Of a stretch of 16,196 nucleotides of DNA, positions 1 to 8,764 are shown in pieces; within the stretch, counting starts at the first letter, position 1, and the number at the start of each line of letters is the position of its first letter. The notes under the pieces were generated by a model. That model made no database searches, was not told the DNA's origin, and was given only the letters and a program-made list of their open reading frames with translations. This DNA comes from Asterionellopsis glacialis (lineage: Eukaryota > Bacillariophyta > Plagiogrammaphyceae > Rhaphoneidales > Asterionellopsidaceae), in contig WKLE02001603.1 in NCBI GenBank assembly GCA_014885115.2, forward strand, positions 9,661 through 25,856. The letters are read 5' to 3'. Position numbers and translations under genes: made by a program.

Positions 1-254
1 TTCTGGATCATGCCATAAACTGCACAGAGCAGAAACTAAATAAAAAAAAGAATTTTCTTCCGTGAGAGCCGTTGTCATTTGCCCTAACCGGGATTACTAT
101 CGCGTTTTAAGTTCTTATTTTCTTTTGCATCCTCGTCTAGACAACACAACACGTTTATACCAAAAGGTAGAAAGAAAACGAGACCATTACACCATCCAAA
201 GGTCATATATATTCAGCACACCTCGAGATATAATAATTATATTGTCATTGCATC

Positions 255-1208
255 ATGTCATCAGGGAAGCATTCCAATTTTGCATTCAATCCGAAAGATG
301 CAATGGAAACGATTGCCTTCAACTTAAACCTTGCTGGTTGCAAGTTTATTGAAGAACATTACTATCAAGATGCTATTGAGACGCTAAGTCTTGCTGTAAA
401 TACCATCATGTTGCTTGATGGCGAATCATCTTCTGTTGATTCTCCGTCCAATGCTAATCTTACAGAAAAATTGCAACAACAACCATGGGATCATATCACA
501 AGAATTCGAAACAAACTTCAAGAATTAAATGATACAAAAAAAAACAGAAAAGGAAACGGACGTGAGAAATGTACAAGTTATGAAATTCCTTCCAGTATTA
601 TATCGGTACCCTTCTCTAAACTTCCACCAAGGACAACACCAAGACTTCCACTAGATCATCATCATCAACAACAAGGTCAATCGCAAAGTATTGAACGTTC
701 CTTTATTTCAAGTGCAACTATTTTATTTAATCTTGCCTTGGCTATGCATTTACAAGCAGCATGCTTGGGAATGACAACGTTACGTCTCAAGAACTCACTT
801 CATATATATGAAAAGGCATATCATTTACTCAAGAAACAACAAACTCAAAATAGGCTATTGTTGTCAACTTCAACAACAGTACAACCATCCACAAGACCTA
901 GACAAGATTCCATTTCTATCGAAGATTTACAAAAATACAATGATCATTGTGACCAAATTGAAGAACACGATCGAAATTTATTCATTGCTATTTTGAATAA
1001 TGTTGGTCACATACATTATGATCAAGCACATTATAATCATTCAGATGCATGTTTTCAACAAATAGCTGCATTTTTAAAGAGAGACAGTAAAGAGCGAAAG
1101 ACTTCTACTACTGGGAGTAGGAATAACTGGAGTGCAAACCAACGATCTCAAGTTTATTTGAACATTAGTACGTTTACAAATTGTTCGAAACGAGCACCTG
1201 CTGCATAG
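255..1208 (+). CDS. TPR-like helical repeat protein, 317 aa
   Basis: A single-exon reading frame of 317 residues. The ATG at 255 is preceded by an in-frame stop at 234-236, so the start is well fixed, and AT-rich TATA-like sequence lies about 15-50 bases upstream. Residues about 22-52 have the N-x-x-G ... Y-x-x-A spacing of a tetratricopeptide repeat. A second helical block covers residues about 155-197 (NLALAMHLQAA, then IYEKAYHLLKK), and a third covers about 242-276 (ILNNVGHIHYDQAHY ... FQQIAAFLKR). Asn/Gln/Ser/Thr-rich linkers lie between them. TPR folds normally serve as protein-protein docking surfaces; the partner here is unknown. There is no signal peptide or membrane segment. I recognise the repeat style, which is common in diatom proteins of unknown function, but not a named family. 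The gene is convergent with the FAX-like gene downstream. Confidence 0.8.
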   Translation: MSSGKHSNFAFNPKDAMETIAFNLNLAGCKFIEEHYYQDAIETLSLAVNTIMLLDGESSSVDSPSNANLTEKLQQQPWDHITRIRNKLQELNDTKKNRKGNGREKCTSYEIPSSIISVPFSKLPPRTTPRLPLDHHHQQQGQSQSIERSFISSATILFNLALAMHLQAACLGMTTLRLKNSLHIYEKAYHLLKKQQTQNRLLLSTSTTVQPSTRPRQDSISIEDLQKYNDHCDQIEEHDRNLFIAILNNVGHIHYDQAHYNHSDACFQQIAAFLKRDSKERKTSTTGSRNNWSANQRSQVYLNISTFTNCSKRAPAA

Positions 1209-1220
1209 TGAAAACGAACA

Positions 1221-1240
1221 AGAGAGAGAGAGAGAGAGAG
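1221..1240. repeat. (AG)10 microsatellite
   Basis: Ten uninterrupted AG units begin 12 bases after the stop codon of the TPR-like gene, inside its presumed 3' untranslated region. The rest of 1209-1458 is AT-rich sequence between two convergent genes and shows nothing else I can name. Confidence 0.95.
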
Positions 1241-1458
1241 AATAAAAGAAAAAGATTTATAAATATGTATATATAAATACCCAGCAAAAATACAAGAAAT
1301 TCATAAAATAATTATAGATTGTATTATATATAAAAAGGACTCTTTACTAATACGTATCGACTGCTTTCTGTTGGCTTGTTGGAGAGTTTCAAAGATCTTT
1401 CTCTCATTGTGGAATCCTTCGTTTGTGGGTTTCTATTATTTTGTTTTATAAATATATT

Positions 1459-2076
1459 TTATTCTTCTTCTTGAATCGTATCATTCGGTTTCTTTCTACT
1501 ACTATTCGAAGTATTCAATACTTCCAATAGGTTATATATCATTCCTAATATAGCCATGCCTGATACGAATCCAGAGGGCATGAATTTTTGTGACTTGAGG
1601 AATTTTTTACCCATGACATAACTCAACAAGGTGGATACTATCCCACCCATGCAATTGCCGACACGTGATTGACCTACCAGTAACAATGACGAAATACCCA
1701 TGGCACCACCAAAGGTAGATCCTGCAATTAAACTTGCTTTACTTTGTTTCGTGACGTATCCCATGAGTCCACCTAAAAAGACTACTAAACCAATACTTGC
1801 ATTTAAAATAATTCCACGTGGTGGTGGTGATGAAGACACACCACCATTGTCATTTCCTGCTGTAGTAGCTTTAGTTGTCACAAGACCCATGGATTGATCA
1901 ATGCGCAAAGGTGCCATGAGAAATGATAAGCTTTTATGGGTAGTTTTGGTATTATTTTTCAAATTAGATTTGACTGATGCAAAACCCATAGTTGAATGTT
2001 GCGGTAAGAGTATGGCAAGGAATACCATGATTGTTACCATGATGGTATTCTTTTTGGTAGTAGTAGGAAACACCAT
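1459..2076 (-). CDS. Plastid TMEM14/FAX-like membrane protein, 205 aa
   Basis: A member of the TMEM14 (UPF0136) family, which includes the plant FAX proteins that export fatty acids across plastid membranes. Four hydrophobic helices lie at residues about 88-107, 113-134, 139-157 and 167-187. Family marks are GGLMGYVTKQSKASLIAG at helices 1-2 and a KKFLKSQKFMPSGFVSG stretch (K-F-x-K-S-x-K-F-M-P-S-G) before helix 4. Residues 1-30 form a signal peptide with hydrophobic core IMVTIMVFLAILL, followed by G-F-A-S near residue 31, which resembles the diatom ASAFAP plastid-entry motif with Phe at +1. I chose the ATG at 2076 because it begins exactly at this signal peptide. The frame stays open upstream to 2457, but that part (127 codons) shows no family similarity. 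A plastid-envelope role in lipid transport is inferred from the family and the presequence. The protein ends with a short acidic tail. Confidence 0.82.
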   Translation of the reverse strand: MVFPTTTKKNTIMVTIMVFLAILLPQHSTMGFASVKSNLKNNTKTTHKSLSFLMAPLRIDQSMGLVTTKATTAGNDNGGVSSSPPPRGIILNASIGLVVFLGGLMGYVTKQSKASLIAGSTFGGAMGISSLLLVGQSRVGNCMGGIVSTLLSYVMGKKFLKSQKFMPSGFVSGMAILGMIYNLLEVLNTSNSSRKKPNDTIQEEE

Positions 2077-2108
2077 GATTATTATCGTTCTAAACGACTT
2101 TTGGAGAA

Positions 2109-2124
2109 TGGATGGATGGATGGA
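2109..2124. repeat. (TGGA)4 short tandem repeat
   Basis: Four TGGA units just upstream of the chosen start of the FAX-like gene (that gene reads on the minus strand), in its presumed 5' untranslated region. Followed by a run of eight T. No function is implied. Confidence 0.9.
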
Positions 2125-2380
2125 TTTTTTTTGGAATGACAACACACTACACGCTAACTTTGTAGAAACTGATGATGCAAATGTGCCAATGGTGAGACAG
2201 AAATTAGAATACTGGGTAAGATGGGGTCGTGTATCTTTGTCGTCTTTTGCGTAATGAAACCTCCTATACTGGATGACAACCACCAAAAGGAACAAGATTT
2301 TTTTCAATGATACAGTAGAGCGCCTACTTGACCAGCATGAAGTGTGATTGGTGATTGATGGATGTGTGGTTGAAGGGCCA

Positions 2381-2626
2381 TCATACACAGCAAATCCGAA
2401 TCCAAAAAAGAGAATCTGCCAAGATACCGCAGTCAAGGTCATTACAGGGGGTGTCATCCTGCATCCAAACGATGACTCGGTCGACTAAACAGAGAGCTCT
2501 GTCCGCCTGCTCTTTCTGCAATTTTTTGACATTTTCCATCTGCTCTTGGAGTACCTGGTATTTGGTTCTCTCTAAGTACCTGATGGTAATCGGTACTTGA
2601 TGCGAGTTAGACGAGTCAGTTGTCAT
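2381..2626 (-). CDS. Possible small coiled-coil protein, 81 aa, unrecognised
   Basis: An ATG-initiated frame of 81 residues. The middle (residues about 17-55: YLERTKYQVLQEQMENVKKL and following) is rich in Leu, Glu, Lys and Gln with heptad-like spacing, so it could form an amphipathic helix or coiled coil. The last 25 residues, with several Cys, look less like a designed protein, so the true 3' end might be reached by splicing; I could not find a clearly better junction. If real, it is head-to-head with the AP-3 beta gene across 421 bases and in tandem with the FAX-like gene. I do not recognise the family. A TATAAATA-like string on the minus strand lies only about 10 bases before this ATG, which is too close to serve it well. 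It could be a chance frame. Confidence 0.38.
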   Translation of the reverse strand: MTTDSSNSHQVPITIRYLERTKYQVLQEQMENVKKLQKEQADRALCLVDRVIVWMQDDTPCNDLDCGILADSLFWIRICCV

Positions 2627-3047
2627 ATTGCACTGTATTTATATATCTATTTTGTCCATTCATGACGTAGTGGGGTACAGTCTATAATCTACTGTATCTT
2701 TGCACGTTGAAAAGATCTCTTTGCGCATGAACATGCGCATGTTCAAGAGGATGTAAGAAGTAAACAGAGAATCTGGTCATTATTTATTTTGTCGGCGGAA
2801 GGTTCACTTCAGAAGAGATCCAGATCCTCTAGAGATCCTTTTTTTTCGTCTCTCCTCCTGCTCCCGCCTCGGTCGGTGTGGGAATCAGTTTTGAGGTCTG
2901 CGAGCGGTCCAACCAGAGAGAGTCTGCATTCACAAAGTTGAAATAGAGCGACGACGCAACACCAAGGCGACCGGCACATTGACAACCCTGGGAGCCCCTC
3001 TCCCTGTTACCGACTTGTGTCAATAGATCGAAACCATTGTTATCATC
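2627..3047. promoter_or_regulatory. Upstream region of AP-3 beta gene, possibly divergent promoter
   Basis: A 421-base gap between the minus-strand small frame and the AP-3 beta start. It holds a bZIP-type TGACGT core (2663-2668), an exact 18-base palindrome (2728-2745), three GATCC strings within 22 bases around the palindrome CTCTAGAG (2817-2838), and a pyrimidine-rich tract at about 2845-2880 likely to lie in the 5' untranslated region. The AP-3 beta ATG has A at -3 and G at +4, a good start context. The assignment as a control region rests on position and these motifs only. Confidence 0.5.
2728..2745. promoter_or_regulatory. Perfect 18-bp palindrome
   Basis: TGAACATGCGCATGTTCA equals its own reverse complement. 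A second copy of its GCGCATG core overlaps the left end (from 2723). It sits about 300 bases upstream of AP-3 beta and about 100 bases upstream of the divergent small frame. An exact palindrome is the expected form of a site for a homodimeric DNA-binding protein; no specific factor can be named. Confidence 0.6.
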
Positions 3048-6000
3048 ATGGCATCCTTTCAGAGTGGTGGCGGTGGCGGTGGTGGAAGTCATCAATTCAG
3101 TACTGGAACCATGGTAGGCATCGGTGGTGGTGGTGGTGGACCTCCTCCTCATGCTTCCGGCAGCAGTGGTGTAGCAAGTATGTTACCTAGTGACTTATCA
3201 GCTGCGGCTGCGAATTTTCAAACCACGGCAGCACAAATATCATCAACGGCTGGTGCGGTGGTCACGGCCGCATCGGGTGCTGCTACGAATTCATCCACGT
3301 TAATGACAACGAATTTGGCAACGGCCTTATCCACCGCCATTGGAGATGCCCAATTTTGGGAAGAATCGATATCTCCCTCCACGATTCGTCGTGAATTAAG
3401 CAGTGCTGACCCATCGTCTCAAAATAGTACACCTAATTTGTTAAAGGGGATGAAATGGTTATTGGCATCCATGTCCAAGGGACGTGATGTATCCGACTTT
3501 TATCCACACGTTGTTAAATTAGTGGGTGCTCTGTCCTTGGAAGTTCGTAAAATGGTGTACATGTACTTGGTCCAATACGCCGACCATGACGATACCACAC
3601 GTGAATTATCGTTGTTGAGTATTAATTCCTTTCAACGTGGATTAGCCGATTCTGAACAATTAATCCGCGCCTTGGCATTGCGTGTCTTGACCTCCATTCG
3701 TATACCTGATATCATTCAAATTCAAATTTTAGGTGTCCAAAAGTGTTCCAAGGATCATTCCCCATACGTCCGAAAGTGTTCCGCCAATGCCATTCTTAAA
3801 ATTAGTCCCCGATGTGCAGGGGATCCACAACAACAAGAAATGTTATTGGACATTATGAAACAATTGTTAGATGAAGATACATCGACCATGGTATTAACGT
3901 CCGCCATGATTGCCTTTAGTGAATTATGTCCGGATCGGTTAGAATTGTTACACACGTCCTATCGTAAAATTTGTCATTTACTAACCGATATGGATGAATG
4001 GGGACAAGTTGTGATTTTAGAAACCATGATGAGATATTGTCGTCGTTTCTTTTCCGAACCCCATGGTAGACGTCATGGAAGTGCTGAGGCGATCGATTGT
4101 GCAAGACGTGTCAAACGTACAGTCAGTGGTATCCAAGCAAATGCCAATGCCGCAACGGCAGCAGCTGTTGCTGAAGCTTCTACAGACGGTGGTGGCGACT
4201 TTAGCTTGTTGGGTGATATGGCAGCCGCAGCATCGAATGGTCCACAACGTAAATCTGCACAAATGGCAGTCAAAAAAGTCAAGCGTCGTGTCGTCAAGAA
4301 AGGATTCTATTCGGATGATGAAGATGAATCCGAGGAAGAAGAAGTCTATGTGAATGGAAATTCGACTAGCACAGGGCCTGCCTTTAAAAGCCCATCCTTG
4401 GCATTACGTCAAACTGGTACGGGAGGTAATAGCAGTGGCAATTTAGCCAACGTTGCTGGAGGTCTTACAGGTGTTGGCGAGGAAGATTATGATGTAGATG
4501 AAGACCATCGTTTGTTATTAAAGTCATCGTTACCATTATTAAAATCACGCAATGCAGGTGTGGTATTGGCAGTCTGTTCCTTACATTATTATTGTGGTAT
4601 AGCTTCCATTAAAATACGATCAGCCTTGGGACGTGCCCTTGTACGGATTCATCGTGACAAACGTGAAATACAATATGTCGTTTTAACATCCATTCAAACC
4701 TTAGTCAAGGAATGTCCATCGGCTTTTACACCCTTTTTGGATGATTTCTTTGTCAAGGCTATGGATCCATCCTTTACACGTTTAATCAAATTGGAAATCT
4801 TAACATCCTTGGCATTAGAACCCAAGTCGATTGAAGCTGTTCTCAAGGAAGTTCGGACCTATATTCGTCACGATGATAAAAAGTTTGTGTGTGCATCGAT
4901 TCAAACTGTTGGAAAGGTAACAGAGTTGGCACAGATTGTCTACCAACGTCATTATGAAAGCCAAGATTATCAGGATGAGGATCCAGATGTGGCTGCCAAA
5001 ACAGAAGTGAATCGCATTATCTTGAATTGTATGTTTGGACTTTTGACATTAATCCAAACATGTCAAGACATTACCGTGATTGGTGAATGCATGGTTGTAT
5101 TGCAACGATTACTTGTTCAATTATCTAATAACAATCAAGGTGGAGGAAGTATGGAGTATCAAGTAGATGATCCAAATCAAATTCAACAGACAGCTATGCG
5201 TCATTTGACCATGTTGTTAGTAAAATCTTTGGCTTCTAGTGAAATGAGTGCTACTGGAGGAAGCGGAGCTTCAGGTAGTGGTGATTCACAACAACCACAG
5301 GAAGAGGAGGAAGAGGAAGAAGATCTTTTGGGTGACGGCGAAACAAAGAAATTTCAAAAACTTCCCTCCGAAGCATGCGCCTCTACAATTTGGATTATTG
5401 GTGAATGGATTGCACCATTATCAGCATCACCACTCAAGGTTGTGGTAGATCATGTCGATGATACCATCAAGGCTCAAATGGCCTTGGAGTTAGTGCGTTT
5501 AATGGCAAGATCCTTTATCAATATGAAACCATGTGAAAAATTACAGGCCGTACATTTTGCTACCAAGGTATTGATATCAACCTCAACGTCAAGTGTAGGA
5601 ACAACAACAAATCCCCAACAGCAACAAACCATTGCTTTATGTGAAAATATTTTAGCCATGGGACGTGTGGATGTTGCATTAGATGTACGTGATCGTGCAA
5701 GATTTGAAACTTCCTTGATTCAAATGTCTATTGGATTACAACAAGATACAACCAATGCTATTGAAAATACGAACGTTGCCATGGGTCAAAGTAAAATGCC
5801 AATGGACAAAGTGAAGCAATTATTATTGCAATCAAAAATCTCTTCGTCGTCTATACCATTAGAAGAGGATGATCAGGATGGGAAACCATCCACACCTACC
5901 TTTCGATTTGGTACGCTTAGTAGTTTAGTAAATCATCGTGCACGTACAGCCTATTTGCCTCTACCTAAGTGGGCTAGTAAGGATAGTGCCAAGGCATTAC

Positions 6001-7653
6001 GTGATCCACCAGAGAGGTCCTATGGTGGTGGTGCAGCTGCAGCTGCAGCTGCAGCTAGTGGATCGAAGAAGGGTGAATTTTACGATAACGATGATTCTTC
6101 TTCGTCATCATCCTCAAGTTCCTCGGATGATAGTTCTTCTTCGTCAGACAGTGATAGTGATGATAGTTCTTCAGATGATTCATCATCTTCTTCCGATGAT
6201 GATGATGATGATTCCTCAGATAGTGATGATTCATCGGATGGTGATGACAACAATAATAATCAAGCAATTGGGATGATGGCACCCTCTGTACCACCGCAAC
6301 CACAACCAGTACCAGGTCAATCATTACTTGGAATGGGAATGGCAGGAGTAGGAGGATTTGTCCCACAACCACTCCAACAAATTCAACAACAACAATTTCA
6401 ACCACAACAGCCACAAGCTAATTTGAATGAATCCTTGGTAGATAATGCATCCTCCTCTTCATCATCCGATGACTCCTCCTCATCCGATGATTCTTCCGAT
6501 GATGACAGTGATGATGATAACAACATGATGGGCATGATGGGAACACCTGCTGGTCCTGCTGCTGGTGGTGGAGCAGCTGTTGGCACTTTATTGGGCGGAA
6601 CTCCTCCGCCACAACAACCTCCACAGCAGCATCAGAGCGCCCGTGCAGGTGCCAAAGCAGGGTATGCACCTATTGCCGAAGGACTGGAAGGTCTCGTCAT
6701 GGCACCTGTGGTAGTGGACACGGATGATCTCGCTGGTAATGCTGCTGCCAACAAGTTTGATAATGATCGTAGTAATTGGATCCAACTTATCCGTCCTGAA
6801 TTATGTGGTGGTCTTCAAGTTCAGATGAGATACTTACGTGGTGATGCCAAAGATCGTCAAGCCAAGATTGGTGGTTGGCCATCCACGAACCCTGCAACAT
6901 TGGTATGCGTGGAAATGAAATTATCGAATCAACGATCTGATTCAGCTGTGTTACGTCGTGTACGTATCGTTCGTCGTGGTGCACCCACGGGTGCTGTCGC
7001 AACGAGGCGACTTGTGTTACCACAAGAAATAGCCTTGTTGAAACATGGACAGTCTTCCACAGCCATTTTACTTTTGGAATTCCAATCCTCCTCGAATCGG
7101 GATGGTGACTTGGCAGCTAAATTTGATATTAAATCCGATAAGAGTGGACAATCCATTGAAGTACGACCACCTTTGACAGAAATGGTCCAACGTCCTACGA
7201 AACCTATCCTTTCGTCTGACTTTGACAAGGCAATTGGACGCATGACAGGTGTTCATCAAAAATCGACCTTTTCCTTTGATTCCGGGAAAGTTGATGGTGA
7301 CACATTTATGAATCGTATTGTCAATCAATCCAGTTTGGTAAGTGCATGCAGTGGTGATTGAAAGGCCCTCTCTCTCACACGTATATTCTTTTCCAAGAAA
7401 TTTTGTTGGGACATTAGTGTCGCTAACTCTCTTGTCTTCTCTTGTGTTCCATACTTTTTTATAGATTCCCTTGGATAGTAAATGGAAGAATAATCAATTT
7501 CGCCTATATGCGAAACTTCCTGCTACAGATGATCAAGTTTATGTCGTTGTGAAATGGGATTCTAAAACTGGTTCAGGCAATGTTACTGTTTGTTGTGATG
7601 TTGTTACAGCTATTGGTAGTATTTTGGATGGATTCAAACAAGCTTTACAGTAA
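3048..7653 (+). CDS. AP3B: AP-3 complex subunit beta (exons 3048-7337, 7465-7653)
   Basis: Large subunit of the AP-3 adaptor, which sorts cargo from endosomes or Golgi to lysosome-related organelles. The spliced protein has 1492 residues; animal AP3B is about 1100. Residues 1-95 are a Gly/Ala/Ser/Thr-rich extension. The adaptin trunk of helical repeats starts near 135 (MKWLLASMSKGRDVSDFYP) and carries family signatures: KMVYMYLVQYAD, SINSFQRGL, ALALRVLTSIRIP, SPYVRKCSANAI, CPDRLELLH and EEWGQVVI-like DEWGQVVI. FYSDDEDESEEEE near 421, followed by DHRLLLKSSLPLLKSRNAGVV near 485, is the diagnostic AP-3 beta order. IWIIGEW near 780 closes the trunk. A hinge has two Ser/Asp tracts (about 1015-1068 and 1135-1160). 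The appendage-like C-terminal domain runs from about 1243 to the end. The donor after codon TTG at 7337 and acceptor ...TTTATAG at 7464 keep the frame; without splicing the protein stops at 7361. Confidence 0.93.
6032..6058 (+). repeat. GCAGCT repeat encoding poly-Ala in AP-3 beta
   Basis: Alternating GCA and GCT codons encode a run of eight Ala after three Gly, at the entry to the hinge of AP-3 beta. The hexamer is self-complementary, so the tract can fold or slip. Confidence 0.85.
6090..6256 (+). repeat. Ser/Asp low-complexity tract, hinge of AP-3 beta, block 1
   Basis: About 55 codons made almost only of Ser (TCT, TCA, TCC, AGT) and Asp (GAT), ending in an Asn run. Ser codons are mixed, so selection seems to act on the protein and not only on a DNA repeat. 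This matches the phosphorylated acidic hinge typical of AP-3 beta subunits. The same tract opens long false frames on both strands. Confidence 0.9.
6447..6522 (+). repeat. Ser/Asp low-complexity tract, hinge of AP-3 beta, block 2
   Basis: A second, shorter Ser/Asp tract, followed by Asn-Asn-Met-Met-Gly. It is separated from the first by about 65 residues rich in Gln, Pro, Gly and Met. Confidence 0.88.
7338..7464 (+). other. Intron of AP-3 beta gene, 127 bases
   Basis: Begins GTAAGT and ends TTTTTTATAG after a T-rich tract. Phase 0. Retention would add seven residues and a stop, removing the last 63 residues of the appendage-like domain. Continuity of coding character across the junction (SSL joined to IPLDSKWKNNQF) supports it. 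Confidence 0.88.
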
Positions 7654-7978
7654 ACAAAATTCAGTACCCATCTAAAAATCAGGATTGTGGATGAATGATT
7701 ATGATGATGGTAAGGTATAGGACAGAATTGTTGGTATGTGCTTGCTGGCACCAATCCAATGAGCGAGGTGGAGAATGAAAACAGAAAACAAAAAAAAGTC
7801 AAAAGAACACAGAAAGAGAAGGAATGATCTGTTCCAAATATCCGGACACACGCATACCACCAAAATGGTAAAAAGTCAGGGAATTTGAATAGACCATAAC
7901 AAGAACAATGATGATAAATAAGTTCTTTGAAAAATACTAGATTATTTAAAAAAAAAATCATGATCCGTAGTCTTTCTC

Positions 7979-8020
7979 TAAAGAAGTAGTCTCAGAGAGT
8001 CTACTTGAGAGAGCTCTTTA
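7979..8020. other. Two-step stem-loop
   Basis: AAGTAG (7984-7989) pairs with CTACTT (8001-8006). After one mismatch, CTC pairs with GAG around an AGA loop. An outer TAAAG/CTTTA stem (7979-7983 with 8016-8020) encloses it with a bulge on the right. A short direct repeat follows (CATGGCTCATGG, 8029-8040). Whether it is transcribed is unknown. Confidence 0.5.
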
Positions 8021-8333
8021 CGAGTTCTCATGGCTCATGGATTACCTTCAGTTTGTATTAATAAAAGGTATTCTCTAGAGTTGGAGAATCTAAGAAGGAC
8101 TCGTCTGAGGCACAAAACTATAGGAAGTGGGACTGACAAGCGTTGAGCAACGAACCTGTCCAAATTATTGAAACTCGTACGTGTATGTGTTTCCCTGTAC
8201 GACTTCTTTCTAGCCGTTATTTACTTAGATGTGATATGACGTAGATCGCGCACGCTATCTTTTTGAAAAATATTTCCTAGGCGGTGGCAGTAGTCAGTAG
8301 CATTGCCACATGTGTGAGAAGAAGAAAATGTTC

Positions 8334-8351
8334 GGGGTGAAAAAACACCCC
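8334..8351. other. Perfect GC-rich hairpin GGGGTG-A6-CACCCC
   Basis: Six paired bases with a loop of six A. It forms the left part of a wider imperfect inverted repeat whose other arm lies near 8425-8455 (see findings). About 410 bases upstream of the hydrolase start. Confidence 0.7.
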
Positions 8352-8764
8352 AAGAAAACATAATAAACTGTAAATGGAATTCAACGGTAAGTAGTTTACG
8401 CTACAAGCAGTAATTCTAAATTCCGGTTTATTGGTGTTTTTTTCGTGGGGTTTGTTACTTGTTACTGTAAACTGCGAGAACTTTCGGGGGGAGACAGGAG
8501 ACATTGTTTGTGACTGTTTTTGAAAAGGATCCACATTATTTATGTACCGGTATTGATCCTCCCTACTTGCGATCTCTCGCTCGCCTCTAGAGAGGAAAGC
8601 TCAAATTTTAGCACACCGCGTCGATCGGTGACCAGAAACTGCGTCTCATCGCAGCATTGCCATCAAACAGATTTTTTACACAACGCTGCACCTGACTCGT
8701 GCCACTTTGTTGTTTCTAGTGCTGATTGAGAGAGGGGTAACTCCAGAATCCGCAAAAAGTCAAG

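Larger units (their letters stand above)
7654..8764. other. Gene-free 1.1 kb stretch between AP-3 beta and the hydrolase
   Basis: Contains the presumed 3' end of AP-3 beta and the upstream region of the hydrolase gene. Frames here start from non-ATG codons or run antisense to the last AP-3 beta exon and are not credible. It does hold a cluster of small inverted repeats (7979-8020, 8070-8089, 8334-8351), two CTCTAGAG palindromes (8073-8080 and 8585-8592), a TGACGTAG bZIP-type core (8237-8244), and an imperfect fold-back at about 8334-8455. No RNA gene recognised. Confidence 0.7.

Noticed and set aside
62..352. Frame of 96 residues on + overlapping the start of the TPR-like gene
   Set aside because: It starts from a non-ATG codon, has no recognisable content, and overlaps a better supported gene in another frame.
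2355..2600. Frame of 81 residues on +
   Set aside because: It is the exact opposite strand of the small minus-strand frame and less protein-like than that one.
6055..6669. Several frames on both strands within the AP-3 beta hinge
   Set aside because: They are mirror and shifted readings of the GAT/TCA-type Ser/Asp tracts (poly-His/Met/Val strings), not genes.
7539..7961. Frame of 140 residues on - opposite the last AP-3 beta exon
   Set aside because: It is antisense to real coding sequence, and its hydrophobic content reflects T-rich composition. No family is recognisable.
8277..8729. Frames of 85 residues (-) and 69 residues (+) upstream of the hydrolase
   Set aside because: Both begin at non-ATG codons and lack any recognisable features; they lie in a region of hairpins and control-like motifs.
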